Assembly (NCBI RefSeq): GCF_000213575.1
Contig: NZ_GL892004.1
Coordinates: 672,846-736,845, forward strand
Origin: Dysgonomonas mossii DSM 22836
GTDB lineage: Bacteria > Bacteroidota > Bacteroidia > Bacteroidales > Dysgonomonadaceae
Reading direction: 5' to 3'
Length of the DNA: 64,000 nucleotides
Shown: positions 43,846 through 52,882 of the stretch, one piece after another
How positions within the stretch are numbered: position 1 is the first letter of the stretch
Layout: each line of letters begins with the position of its first letter
The notes under the pieces: generated by a model
What the model was told of the DNA's origin: nothing
The model's input: the letters and a program-made list of their open reading frames with translations, nothing else
Database searches by the model: none
Made by a program: the position numbers and the translations under genes

Positions 43846-46056
43846 ATGAATGACAATTTCCCCACATATAACGATAAAGACCTGACTTATTCTAAGTTCA
43901 AAAGACTGAAGAGAGGGTTAGATTCAACTCTGTCTCCTGATGAATTTGAGAAAATAAGGAAAGTCATAAAGAAGGCATTGACTGATGGAGTCTATGCTAA
44001 AGATGAGAAGATTGGCAGTATTACAGATCTTACAGTGAGTTCATCTATTATCCTTATGGAAGAACTTGGACTGAAAAGCCCTGCAATTCTGGCTTTACTA
44101 GTCTATCGTCCTGTAATGCACAAGTCAATATCGCTGGATGAGGTATCTGCGATGTTTGGTAAAGATATAGTGAATATTGTGTCGGGGTTGATGAAAATCA
44201 ATGCTTTGGAAATGAACGAGTCGGCTATGGCTTCGGACAATTACATAAAGCTGTTGATAACACTCGCCGAGGATATGCGGGTAATTCTTATAAAAATAGC
44301 GAGCCGGCTCCATCGTATCCGAAATGCCGAAAAATATAGCGAACAGCATCGATTGCAATTGGCTGTAGAAGTTTCGTTTCTGTATACTCCATTGGCACAC
44401 AAGTTAGGGCTGTATAATATAAAAACGGAGTTTGAAGACCTTTATCTGAAATATACCGACAGAGAGTCTTATGACTATATTGTAGAGAAAATAAGTGAAA
44501 GTAAAGCCTCTCGTGATAAATATATTGCCGAATTTATAGCACCGATAGATGCCAGACTGAAAGAGACCGGGCTGAAGTATGATATAAAGGGGCGAGTAAA
44601 GTCTATTTCATCCATTAATAATAAACTGAAAAAGCAAAAGATAGATTTTGAGTCAATCTATGATCTGTTTGCTATTCGCATAGTACTAAATTCACCCTTA
44701 GATAAAGAAAAGCCTGAGTGCTGGCAAGCCTATTCGATTGTAACCGATCTTTATACACCGAATCCAAAGAGGCTGAAAGACTGGCTTTCTATTCCCAAAA
44801 GCAATGGCTACGAGTCGTTGCATACTACCGTTATGGGGCATGAATCCCGTTGGGTAGAGGTGCAGATACGTACCCGTCGTATGGATGAGATTGCTGAGCG
44901 TGGATTGGCAGCACACTGGAAGTATAAAGGTGTGAAAAGTCAGTCGAAGATGGACGATTGGTTGACCGGGTTGCGTGAAATGCTCGAAAATAAAAGTCTT
45001 GATTCGGGTGAGAAATTAGAGAACTTTAAGCTAGATCTCTACGATGACGAGATTTATGTATTTACTCCAAAGGGAGACTTGCATAAATTACCGAATGGAG
45101 CAACGGTGCTAGACTTTGCATTTTCTATACACTCTCGGATTGGTTCTACCTGTGTTTCGGGTAAAGTGAATGGACGTAATGTTTCTATCCGCCATAAGTT
45201 GTCGAACGGAGATCAAATAGAAATACTTACTTCGCCCAATCAGTCTCCAAAACAAGACTGGCTCAATTTTGTAACTACTTCGAAAGCGAAGAACAAAATA
45301 CGCCAAAGCCTCAAGGAAGAAGCGAATAAACAAGTAGAGATTGCCAAGGAACAACTGAAGCGTCGGGTAAAAAACAGGAAGATAGAGATCAACGAGTCGA
45401 TAATGATGCGTTTGATCAAAAAGCTTGGTTTCAAGACAATCACCGACTTCTATATTAAGATAGCAGAAGAAAGTCTTGATGTCAATTCTGTTATAGATCA
45501 ATATCTTGACCTAGAGAGAAAAGAAACAGAACAGCATGATAAGCATGAGGCTATAAGTGCCGAAAATTACGTTGTATATACTCCCGAAACAAAAAAAGAT
45601 TCTTCGAGCAAAGAAGAGTTAATTATAGATCAAAATCTGACAGGAGTAGATTATAAGTTGGCAAAATGCTGTAATCCAATATATGGTGACGAGATATTTG
45701 GTTTTGTGTCATCGCAGGGAATAAAGATCCATCGAATAAATTGTCCGAATGCTCATGATATGTTTTCACGTTTTGCTTATCGTGTGATTCCTGCCAAGTG
45801 GTCGGGTAAATCGGGCTCTACCTATACTGTTACGCTGAGGATAATAGGGAATGATGATATCGGTATTATTAACAACTTGACCTCTATTATAGCCAAAGAA
45901 CAGGGTATAAATATGCGTTCTATCAGCATCGACTCAAATGATGGTCTGTTTCAAGGTAATATGTCGGTGACGTTGAATAATACAGATATGCTCAACGGGC
46001 TGATAAAGAAACTGAAAACAGTGAAAGGTGTGAAGGAGGTGAGTCGTTTGAGTTAG
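43846..46056 (+). CDS. RelA/SpoT homologue with degenerate hydrolase domain
   Basis: (p)ppGpp synthetase-type protein of 736 residues: N-terminal HD-like domain (about 30-200), synthetase (about 230-345), TGS (about 395-460), helical region, zinc-finger-like segment with LAKCCNPIYGDE (about 605-640) and C-terminal ACT domain. The HD hydrolase motif is lost: the usual HDxxED reads YRPVMH (residues 87-92), and the later LADRLH reads IASRLH. The synthetase keeps DLFAIRIV and the RLKDWLSIPKSNGYESLH segment. It therefore probably only makes (p)ppGpp, and another homologue must hydrolyse it. It is followed 38 bases later by a small exported-protein gene. Confidence 0.93.
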   Translation: MNDNFPTYNDKDLTYSKFKRLKRGLDSTLSPDEFEKIRKVIKKALTDGVYAKDEKIGSITDLTVSSSIILMEELGLKSPAILALLVYRPVMHKSISLDEVSAMFGKDIVNIVSGLMKINALEMNESAMASDNYIKLLITLAEDMRVILIKIASRLHRIRNAEKYSEQHRLQLAVEVSFLYTPLAHKLGLYNIKTEFEDLYLKYTDRESYDYIVEKISESKASRDKYIAEFIAPIDARLKETGLKYDIKGRVKSISSINNKLKKQKIDFESIYDLFAIRIVLNSPLDKEKPECWQAYSIVTDLYTPNPKRLKDWLSIPKSNGYESLHTTVMGHESRWVEVQIRTRRMDEIAERGLAAHWKYKGVKSQSKMDDWLTGLREMLENKSLDSGEKLENFKLDLYDDEIYVFTPKGDLHKLPNGATVLDFAFSIHSRIGSTCVSGKVNGRNVSIRHKLSNGDQIEILTSPNQSPKQDWLNFVTTSKAKNKIRQSLKEEANKQVEIAKEQLKRRVKNRKIEINESIMMRLIKKLGFKTITDFYIKIAEESLDVNSVIDQYLDLERKETEQHDKHEAISAENYVVYTPETKKDSSSKEELIIDQNLTGVDYKLAKCCNPIYGDEIFGFVSSQGIKIHRINCPNAHDMFSRFAYRVIPAKWSGKSGSTYTVTLRIIGNDDIGIINNLTSIIAKEQGINMRSISIDSNDGLFQGNMSVTLNNTDMLNGLIKKLKTVKGVKEVSRLS

Positions 46057-46093
46057 GATATTTATTGAATAGCTCTATATATACCGATATTGT

Positions 46094-46774
46094 ATGAGGA
46101 AATCTCTCTTTTTATTTATAATGTTCTTTTGTGTTCAAATTGTATGTTCTCAACAACTAGCCGTTGTTATGGATAAAGATGGCCGTGTGAATGTACGTAA
46201 CAAGGATAAGCAGGTCGTAGATACATTGTCTTCGGGCGAGGTTGTCTGTTTTTTTGAAGAAAAAGATAGTTGGGTGAGTCTTTATTATACTACTAAAGAG
46301 GGAGAAAATGAATGTAAGTATTATATTCATAAATCCAGATTGATGCCCCTTTCTTGTTTGGAGAAAATTCCTCTTACTTTTAATTCTGAGCATAAAGCTA
46401 TATTGCAAAAAGATTCTATTGTTATTACTTTAGTTCAAAAAGATTTTATTCCCCAGCAAAATAAAATAAGCAAAGAAAACGGTTTCGTTTATAAAATAAA
46501 CAACAGAAAGTTTTGGGGCACAGATGGAGATATCCCAAGAACCGAATACAAATCAATAAAGATCAGTTTGGAAAAGCAAAATGTTGAAATTCCCGAAGCT
46601 GCATTTGATGATTTGTATGAACCTACCTTAGGATATACAAGAGCAAACTATGATAGAGTAAATGATATACTTTATTTACAGAGTATGAATAGCGATGGGG
46701 CTGGAGGATATATCGTTATTTGGGTTATAAAAAAAGGTGAATATAAAAAACGCTATATATATTATGACTTTTAG
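46094..46774 (+). CDS. Secreted protein with bacterial SH3-like domain
   Basis: Exported protein of 226 residues: signal peptide (1-19, ending VCSQQ), then an SH3b-like beta domain (about 22-75, with DGRVNVRN, SSGEVVCFFEEKDSWVSLYY) and a second part of unknown fold ending in GGYIVIWVIKKGEYKKRYIYY. SH3b domains often bind peptidoglycan peptides. It is 38 bases downstream of rel on the same strand, and its end overlaps the end of the convergent phosphopantetheinyl transferase gene by 4 bases. Confidence 0.75.
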   Translation: MRKSLFLFIMFFCVQIVCSQQLAVVMDKDGRVNVRNKDKQVVDTLSSGEVVCFFEEKDSWVSLYYTTKEGENECKYYIHKSRLMPLSCLEKIPLTFNSEHKAILQKDSIVITLVQKDFIPQQNKISKENGFVYKINNRKFWGTDGDIPRTEYKSIKISLEKQNVEIPEAAFDDLYEPTLGYTRANYDRVNDILYLQSMNSDGAGGYIVIWVIKKGEYKKRYIYYDF

Positions 46775-47397
46775 CTTTTCTCCTCAATACATACCAACAC
46801 AAACTCTTTTTCGACCTTGTAATATGCCTTAAACTGGGTATGTTGTGGCGAACGAGTCTCTTTTGCATTGAATGTTCCTTTCTCTTCAGGAGTAAACTTA
46901 CTTATAAATAAATTTTTTCGGAAATCAACACCTTCGGTATCAAGGTACTTAAACATAGCTTCTTTTGCAGACCAGTGGAGTAGGAGGTGGATGAGTTCAT
47001 TGTCCTTGTCAATATATTCCTTGTCAGAAATAAGACGGCTTTGTACTCTTCTTATCTTTTCTGATATATACTCCACATCCAGCCCTATGGATTTCTTTTT
47101 ATTGATAGCTACAGCAACATAACCTTTGGTATGGGATACACTCATGTGATATGATTCATCGGCAAGGAATGGTCTTCCCGTAGTGTTGTAGCGCACTTCC
47201 TTTTCTTCTCCAGTAAGTGCCTTTATCAATATCCTCGTCGATAATATTTCAAGTATTCTCGATTCTACCTTTACTGTATATATATTCTGAATCCATTCGT
47301 GATGGGCAAGTAGAGAAAACAGCTCTTGGCTGGTTTCCTCTATCTTCCATATTCCCAATAGGGTTGAGTCAGTTATATATTCTTTGTAATATAGCAT
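46771..47397 (-). CDS. 4'-phosphopantetheinyl transferase
   Basis: Sfp/AcpS-superfamily enzyme of 208 residues that attaches the phosphopantetheine arm of CoA to carrier proteins. Motifs: MSVSHTKGYVAVAI, the metal-binding SIGLDVEYI and LHWSAKEAMFKYL. The length fits the Sfp-like two-subdomain form. The carrier protein target is unknown, as no PKS/NRPS or acyl carrier gene is nearby. It lies 4 bases after the SGNH-like gene, in one operon. Confidence 0.9.
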   Translation of the reverse strand: MLYYKEYITDSTLLGIWKIEETSQELFSLLAHHEWIQNIYTVKVESRILEILSTRILIKALTGEEKEVRYNTTGRPFLADESYHMSVSHTKGYVAVAINKKKSIGLDVEYISEKIRRVQSRLISDKEYIDKDNELIHLLLHWSAKEAMFKYLDTEGVDFRKNLFISKFTPEEKGTFNAKETRSPQHTQFKAYYKVEKEFVLVCIEEKS

Positions 47398-47401
47398 AAT
47401 T

Positions 47402-48166
47402 CTACTTCAAAGGTAGAACTTTTTTCATCAAATCGGTGAATATAGCAGCCATACGTTGTTGTATATACTTGTCTTCCCCGTTGTACGGATGCCATCCATA
47501 CTCTACACCATTTACCTTCTCGTTATTATGAGCATATAAAATGCTATATTGCTTTCCGGTAACGGGGTGGAGGTGATTTTTAGAGAAACCAATATATTTA
47601 TCGAATTCTACAACCGGAAAACCCCATCTGTCTGCCAGCTTGCGTATTGCTGAATTGTATATTATGCGTGCGTCATGCCAGTGCGTGCATAGAACTATGA
47701 TTGCAGGTTTGCCGCTCGGGGTATTATAATACTTTGAATTTTTATCAAATTTCAAATTGTAACAATCTGTAATATAATGCTTGATAACATAATCGTATGC
47801 GGCTGCGTAATTTGACCTGTCGAACGGTGTCTTATAATCTTTATAGTTTTCTTTAAGACCGTTTTCACTGGCAACATCTTCATCGTGTACATGCATTATT
47901 ACAAAAGCATCAATATCTTCTAGTTGCTGTTTTGTATAAAGCGTATCGGCTGAGAATTTATTTGCCGCATCAGCAATAGCCTCTCCCCCTATAGCCTTGT
48001 TTATGGGCGTAGCATCGAGCGTTTTGCAAGCTAATTCGAACCAACCGTTGTTTGATGAGGCAAACGATGCGCCTGTTAATAAGATAGTGTATTTGTTTTT
48101 TTCTGGAGACTGGGCGTAGATGTTTAATGCCCCTAACAAAATTGTAAATAATAATAGCTTTTTCAT
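47402..48166 (-). CDS. Secreted SGNH-hydrolase-like protein
   Basis: Exported protein of 254 residues with a signal peptide (1-19, ending IYAQS). The fold pattern suggests an SGNH/GDSL-type esterase: ILLTGASFASSNNGWFELA for the first block (Ser in place), IGGEAIADAANKF for the Gly block, and a late VEYGWHPYNGED that could supply His. It may belong to a Bacteroidetes DUF family (DUF5040-like, from memory). Substrate unknown. It precedes the phosphopantetheinyl transferase gene by 4 bases and has a perfect -7 box upstream. Confidence 0.65.
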   Translation of the reverse strand: MKKLLLFTILLGALNIYAQSPEKNKYTILLTGASFASSNNGWFELACKTLDATPINKAIGGEAIADAANKFSADTLYTKQQLEDIDAFVIMHVHDEDVASENGLKENYKDYKTPFDRSNYAAAYDYVIKHYITDCYNLKFDKNSKYYNTPSGKPAIIVLCTHWHDARIIYNSAIRKLADRWGFPVVEFDKYIGFSKNHLHPVTGKQYSILYAHNNEKVNGVEYGWHPYNGEDKYIQQRMAAIFTDLMKKVLPLK

Positions 48167-48209
48167 TTTTCCCTTTATTTTTCCGCGAAACTTTCTTTCA
48201 AAATTTCGC

Positions 48210-48217
48210 CAAAGATA
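48210..48217 (-). promoter_or_regulatory. -7 promoter box for the SGNH-like gene
   Basis: TATCTTTG on the minus strand, 43 bases before the ATG. Confidence 0.6.
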
Positions 48218-48310
48218 AATGTTTTCGAGCTATTGTGATAACTTTATTTCGGGTTTAATATTGTTAAATAACACATAATGTCTGTTCATCTCTTTCAATG
48301 GGGTATATGC

Positions 48311-48343
48311 AAAAAAAGCATCATTATTAATGATGCTTTTTTA
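48311..48343 (-). terminator. Terminator of the OadA/PycB-like gene
   Basis: A perfect 15-base stem (AAAAAAGCATCATTA and complement) with T's on the minus strand, 20 bases after the stop codon. Confidence 0.92.
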
Positions 48344-48362
48344 TATATGAAATCAGATGCTT

Positions 48363-50144
48363 TTAGTCTATATATGCTAAAACCTGATTCTTTTGAACTT
48401 TTGCGCCTTGTTTTGTTTCTATTTGGATAATCTTCCCTGAAGTAAGCGCTTTTACTTCTTCGATACCATAATAAGTCTGAACAAAACATACAACATCACC
48501 CTCCTTTACAGATGTGCCAACAACAGGAGCAGTAGAAACGTCGTCTACATCAACTTGCCAGATAACCTGTCCGCTAACAGTCGCTTGAAGAGGTTTTGCT
48601 TCCGGGTATTTAGCTTTAATCGCTTCCGCATCAAACGCCGGTACTTCTACTACCTGACGTGTTACGATGATTGGAGCTCCGGCTTTTTCCTTTTCTTTTT
48701 CAAGATCTATATTGAAGCGTTCTTTTGCCAATCCTGATTTGTAGTCGCGGTATTGACGGTCGTGCATTGCTAATTCAAACAATTCCTCGTCGTCTTGTCC
48801 GTAATCCCAACCGTTTTCATCCATTTCTTTGCGATATGAATCAAGAGCGTCAGGATATTCATCTTGAGGATTACCTGTATAGAATTCAAGTCCTTTTGCT
48901 TTAGCCAACTCAACGATTTCTTCATCCAGTTTGCCGGGAAGCGTACCTGTTTTACCAAGTATCATATTCCAGCTGTCTTTGTCGATGTTAGAGAAACGAG
49001 GTTGTCCCTGAGCCATCGAGAATATATTCATCAATGCGATATTTTTCACATATTGGCTGAATGGAGTTACGAGTGGCGGATAACCAAGTTTAGGCCATAT
49101 ATATTCTACTTCTTCGAATAGTTGTACTACAAGATCATTCAGTGTAACTTCAGCTTTACCATTGTTGCGAAGAGCCATATTGATAGCCGAATGCATGCCT
49201 CTAAGGTCGGCCATCATTGATCCCATCATACCTCCCGGAAGACCGCAGCCTACAAGCAGAGACGTCATTATTTTATTTGAAGGGTCGATCCAATATCCTA
49301 AGAAGTCGTCTATGAATGATTGTGTCAATGCACGGGCTTCCATATAAGCGCTCATGTTGATATCAGGTACAGAGAATCCTGCGTTTTTGAGCATTGCCTG
49401 TATTGTGATAATATCAGGATGCACCATTCCCCATGCTAAAGGTTCGATTGCTGTATCTACATAGTCAGCACCTGCACGTGCAACTTCGAGCATAGAAGCC
49501 ACAGAGAAGCCCGGACCTGTGTGTCCATGATACTGAATCGGAATATTTGGATGGCGGTCTTTCAGTGCTTTCACTAATTTACCAAGGAAAGCAGGACGTC
49601 CTACACCGGCCATATCTTTTAAACATAATTCGTCAGCTCCAAACTCTACTAATTTGTCTGCAAAGTTTACATAGTATTCTACAGTATGGATAGGGGACGA
49701 AGTAATACAAAGAGCAGCCTGAGAAATCATGCCGGCTTCTTTTGCATATTTTACAGAAAGTTCAAGGTTGCGAGGGTCATTCAATCCGTCAAACGAACGA
49801 GAGATGTTAGTCCCTTGTGCATGTTTTACTTTAAACATCAATTGACGAACATCTTTTGGAACAGGGTACATGCGCAGAGCATTTAATCCACGTTCAAGCA
49901 TGTGTGTTTGGATGCCAACCTTGTTGAAAGGAGCTGTCCATTCACGAACTGCTTTGTTTGGATTTTCTCCGTAAAGCAAATTTACTTGTTCAAAAGCGCC
50001 ACCATTCGTTTCAACACGAGCAAAACATCCCATGTCAATAATAACCGGTGCAACTTGTGTCAATTGGTCAACACGCGGCTGGTACTTTCCCGATGACTGC
50101 CACATGTCACGATAAACGAGGCTGAATTTAATTTCTCTTCCCAT
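48363..50144 (-). CDS. Oxaloacetate decarboxylase alpha / pyruvate carboxylase B-like protein
   Basis: Carboxyltransferase of 593 residues. The TIM-barrel has the metal-site pattern: YRDMWQSS (Asp13), the lysine motif LCLKDMAG (Lys176) and the His-x-His pair YHGHTG (206/208). A conserved PYC_OADA domain follows (about 300-500), then a C-terminal biotinyl-like domain (about 525-593). The usual biotin lysine motif (AMKM) is absent: the segment reads QTYYGIEEVKA (from about 556). A separate biotin carrier protein would be needed, or the protein does another job. It is monocistronic with a perfect -7 box and a strong terminator. Confidence 0.85.
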   Translation of the reverse strand: MGREIKFSLVYRDMWQSSGKYQPRVDQLTQVAPVIIDMGCFARVETNGGAFEQVNLLYGENPNKAVREWTAPFNKVGIQTHMLERGLNALRMYPVPKDVRQLMFKVKHAQGTNISRSFDGLNDPRNLELSVKYAKEAGMISQAALCITSSPIHTVEYYVNFADKLVEFGADELCLKDMAGVGRPAFLGKLVKALKDRHPNIPIQYHGHTGPGFSVASMLEVARAGADYVDTAIEPLAWGMVHPDIITIQAMLKNAGFSVPDINMSAYMEARALTQSFIDDFLGYWIDPSNKIMTSLLVGCGLPGGMMGSMMADLRGMHSAINMALRNNGKAEVTLNDLVVQLFEEVEYIWPKLGYPPLVTPFSQYVKNIALMNIFSMAQGQPRFSNIDKDSWNMILGKTGTLPGKLDEEIVELAKAKGLEFYTGNPQDEYPDALDSYRKEMDENGWDYGQDDEELFELAMHDRQYRDYKSGLAKERFNIDLEKEKEKAGAPIIVTRQVVEVPAFDAEAIKAKYPEAKPLQATVSGQVIWQVDVDDVSTAPVVGTSVKEGDVVCFVQTYYGIEEVKALTSGKIIQIETKQGAKVQKNQVLAYID

Positions 50145-50249
50145 AACTTTTTTTAGGTATTATACTGATAAGAGTAACATAAAATGCAGGCTATGTATAC
50201 TCTAAATATATTAATTCATTAATTGTATATCAATCCTTTAATAGCCTCA

Positions 50250-50257
50250 CAAATTTA
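50250..50257 (-). promoter_or_regulatory. -7 promoter box for the OadA/PycB-like gene
   Basis: TAAATTTG on the minus strand, perfect match about 105 bases before the ATG. The rest of the 404-base gap from 50145 to 50548 holds no certain gene; a 51-codon frame (50354-50509) and the terminator at 50497 lie in it. Confidence 0.5.
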
Positions 50258-50353
50258 GCTTTTTATATCCGAATAAATAAACAAAAACAATATTAAAATT
50301 GTCAATTTGTCATAAAAAAAACGTAACCTTTCTGTTTTTTGTTCACTACCTAT

Positions 50354-50509
50354 ATGGGTTGCACAAAGAAGATAAAAGTGAGCAATCTTTTTGATTCTGA
50401 ATGTGAAATTAAACTCCCTAGAGAAAGAATGTTATTCTATAATACTTATACTGGGAATAAATTGAGAATCTTATCTGTATTCTTTGATAAAAAACGAAAC
50501 CCCCATTGA
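50354..50509 (+). other. Doubtful 51-codon open frame in an intergenic gap
   Basis: An ATG-initiated frame of 51 codons (MGCTKKIKVSNLFDSECEIK at the start) ends inside the gltA/nfnB terminator hairpin. It reads like coding sequence (mixed charged and hydrophobic residues, no low complexity), but no promoter, partner or homologue is recognised. It may be a decayed gene fragment or chance. Confidence 0.2.
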
Positions 50510-50526
50510 TTTTTATCAACGGGGGC
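50497..50526 (-). terminator. Terminator of the nfn operon
   Basis: The stem around CCCCCATTGAT / ATCAACGGGGG (one mismatch) with an ATTTTTAT-type loop; on the minus strand it is followed by TTTCGTTTTTT. Confidence 0.85.
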
Positions 50527-50548
50527 TTACTTATATAAATAGGTCTTT

Positions 50549-52021
50549 TTATCCTTTTAATGCTTTGTCCATTGCAGCGGCAGCTTTACGTCCATCACCC
50601 ATTGCGAGGATGACTGTTGCACCTCCACGAACGATGTCGCCACCCGCATATACATCCGGTAGGTCAGACTGCATTGTTTCCTGATTCACTATGATTGTTC
50701 CCCACTTAGAAACTTGAAGTCCTTTAAACGTTGAAGGAATTAATGGATTTGGAGATACTCCAACACTGACTATTACCTCATCTATGTCGAACCATTCAGT
50801 AGCTCCTTCGATTGCGATAGGCTTACGACGACCAGATGCGTCCGGTTCGCCAAGTTCCATTTTTTGTAGGAGCATTCGCTTTACATGACCTTTTTCATCA
50901 CCTTCGTACTTAATTGGATTATGCAGCGTATAGAACTCAATACCTTCTTCTTTGGCATGTTTTACTTCCTCTATACGAGCCGGCATTTCCTCTTCCGATC
51001 TGCGATAAATAATATATGCTTTTTCTGCACCCAAACGTTTTGCTGTACGTATCGCATCCATAGCAGTGTTGCCTGCACCTATAACGGCGACTTTCTTCCC
51101 CATTTGCACAGGAGTGTCACTCTCCGGGTTTGATGCATCCATCAGGTTGACACGGGTGAGGTATTCATTAGACGACATCACTCCAATCAGATTTTCTCCC
51201 GGAATATTCATGAAGTTGGGAAGTCCTGCTCCACTTGCTGCAAAAATTCCTTTGAAGCCTTTTTCTCTTAGATCCTCGTGGGTAATCGTTTTTCCAACAA
51301 TACAGTTCTTAACGAACTTAACTCCCATATCACGAAGCACGTTTATTTCAACATCTACTATTTCGTTTGGAAGACGGAACTCAGGGATACCGTATTTAAG
51401 AACGCCCCCAATCTCATGTAGTGCCTCAAATACAGTTACGTCATATCCTCGTTTTGCCATATCTCCGGCAAAAGAAAGTCCGGCCGGGCCTGAGCCTACA
51501 GCCGCTATTTTTATACCATTGGCAGGAGCTAGTTCCGGTATAGCTACTTGTCCGCTTTCACGCTCATAGTCTGCCGCAAAGCGTTCCAAGTATCCGATAG
51601 CTACCGGCTCTTTTTTCATCTTTTGTATATAGATACATTTCGCTTCGCACTGCTTTTCTTGTGGACATACACGTCCGCAGACAGCAGGCAAGGCGCTTGT
51701 TTCTTTCAGCACTTTAGCTGCTTCGAGAAATTCGCCACGCTCTATGTTTTTTATGAAGGTTGGTATCTGGATTCCCACCGGGCAGCCTTCCATACAAGTA
51801 GGATTTGCGCAGTCGAGGCATCGTGCCGCTTCTGCCATAGCTTGTTCGGCAGTAAGTCCTAGATTAACCTCTTCTTTCAGGGAATGACTTCTGTATTCAG
51901 CGTCCAACTCAGGCATGTGTACACGAGATTTCTCTCCTCGTTCTTTAGCCTTCATGGTTTTACGCAGTTCCTCTCTCCATGGTTCGCTTCGGCGTGCTTG
52001 TATATATTCTTGTTCTGTCAT
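50549..52021 (-). CDS. nfnB: GltA/NfnB-type NADPH oxidoreductase subunit
   Basis: FAD and iron-sulphur protein of 490 residues of the glutamate synthase small-subunit family. The N-terminus has two cysteine clusters for [4Fe-4S] centres (CLDCANPTCMEGCP and CGRVCPQEKQCEAKC). Two dinucleotide sites follow (AVGSGPAGLSFAGD and AVIGAGNTAMDAI). Because it is paired with the ferredoxin-NADP reductase-like gene upstream, it is best read as the large subunit of NADH-dependent ferredoxin:NADP oxidoreductase (NfnAB), which couples NADPH, NADH and ferredoxin pools by electron bifurcation. A glutamate-forming role is less likely because no large GOGAT subunit is here. Confidence 0.88.
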   Translation of the reverse strand: MTEQEYIQARRSEPWREELRKTMKAKERGEKSRVHMPELDAEYRSHSLKEEVNLGLTAEQAMAEAARCLDCANPTCMEGCPVGIQIPTFIKNIERGEFLEAAKVLKETSALPAVCGRVCPQEKQCEAKCIYIQKMKKEPVAIGYLERFAADYERESGQVAIPELAPANGIKIAAVGSGPAGLSFAGDMAKRGYDVTVFEALHEIGGVLKYGIPEFRLPNEIVDVEINVLRDMGVKFVKNCIVGKTITHEDLREKGFKGIFAASGAGLPNFMNIPGENLIGVMSSNEYLTRVNLMDASNPESDTPVQMGKKVAVIGAGNTAMDAIRTAKRLGAEKAYIIYRRSEEEMPARIEEVKHAKEEGIEFYTLHNPIKYEGDEKGHVKRMLLQKMELGEPDASGRRKPIAIEGATEWFDIDEVIVSVGVSPNPLIPSTFKGLQVSKWGTIIVNQETMQSDLPDVYAGGDIVRGGATVILAMGDGRKAAAAMDKALKG

Positions 52022-52099
52022 TTTTTAGTCGTAAGTTGTAAGTAATTAGTTGTAGGCTATAAGACTGAGCTGATGTTTTTATTTTACCCAATAATTGAT

Positions 52100-52882
52100 T
52101 TAACTATAAGCTCTTAGTCTCATTAGCATTTCGTCGAAATCTACTTCGTGAGCATTAAACTCGGGACCATCAACACATACAAATTTTGTTTTTCCTCCTA
52201 CCGATACACGGCAAGCACCGCACATGCCCGTACCATCTACCATAATGGTATTTAATGAAGCCATTGTAGGAATGTTGTATTTCTGTGTTAGTAAAGAAAC
52301 GAATTTCATCATAATAGCAGGGCCTATGGTTACACATAGATCTACTTTTTCACGATTAATTACCATCTCAACACCATTTGTAATCAATCCTTTGTGTCCG
52401 TACGAACCATCATCGGTCATTACTATTACTTCGTCCGAGTATTCGGCTACTTGTTTTTCGAGTATCACAAGATCTTTGGTGCGTGCTGCCAAGACAGAAA
52501 TAACCTTATTTCCGGCTCTTTTCATCGCTTCTATAATTGGAAGCATCGGCGCAATACCGACCCCACCTCCGGCACAGATAACCGTTCCGTAGTTTTCGAT
52601 ATGGGTTGCTTGTCCTAGCGGGCCAACAATATCGGTTATGTAATCGTCCACATTCAGTTCGCAAATCTTTTTTGACGAGGCTCCTACAGCCTGAATAACA
52701 ATAGTGATAGTTCCTTTGTTAAGGTCAGATGCTGCAATGGTTAAAGGTATACGCTCGCCTTTCTCGCCAACACGTACAATGACAAAGTGGCCGGCCTTAC
52801 GGCTTTTAGCGATAAGAGGTGCTTCAACCTCAAACTTAACTACGTTTTCAGAGAAATACTCTTTGTCTACAATTTTATTCAT
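52100..52882 (-). CDS. nfnA: NfnA-type ferredoxin-NADP reductase subunit
   Basis: Flavoprotein of 260 residues of the PyrK/sulfide dehydrogenase/NfnA type: an FAD barrel (RIPLTIAAS), an NAD-binding half (CAGGGVGIAPMLPIIEA) and a C-terminal [2Fe-2S] cysteine cluster in DGTGMCGACRVSVGGKTKFV. It is the partner of NfnB located 78 bases downstream. Its start overlaps the yeiH stop by one base (coupled translation). Confidence 0.92.
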   Translation of the reverse strand: MNKIVDKEYFSENVVKFEVEAPLIAKSRKAGHFVIVRVGEKGERIPLTIAASDLNKGTITIVIQAVGASSKKICELNVDDYITDIVGPLGQATHIENYGTVICAGGGVGIAPMLPIIEAMKRAGNKVISVLAARTKDLVILEKQVAEYSDEVIVMTDDGSYGHKGLITNGVEMVINREKVDLCVTIGPAIMMKFVSLLTQKYNIPTMASLNTIMVDGTGMCGACRVSVGGKTKFVCVDGPEFNAHEVDFDEMLMRLRAYS

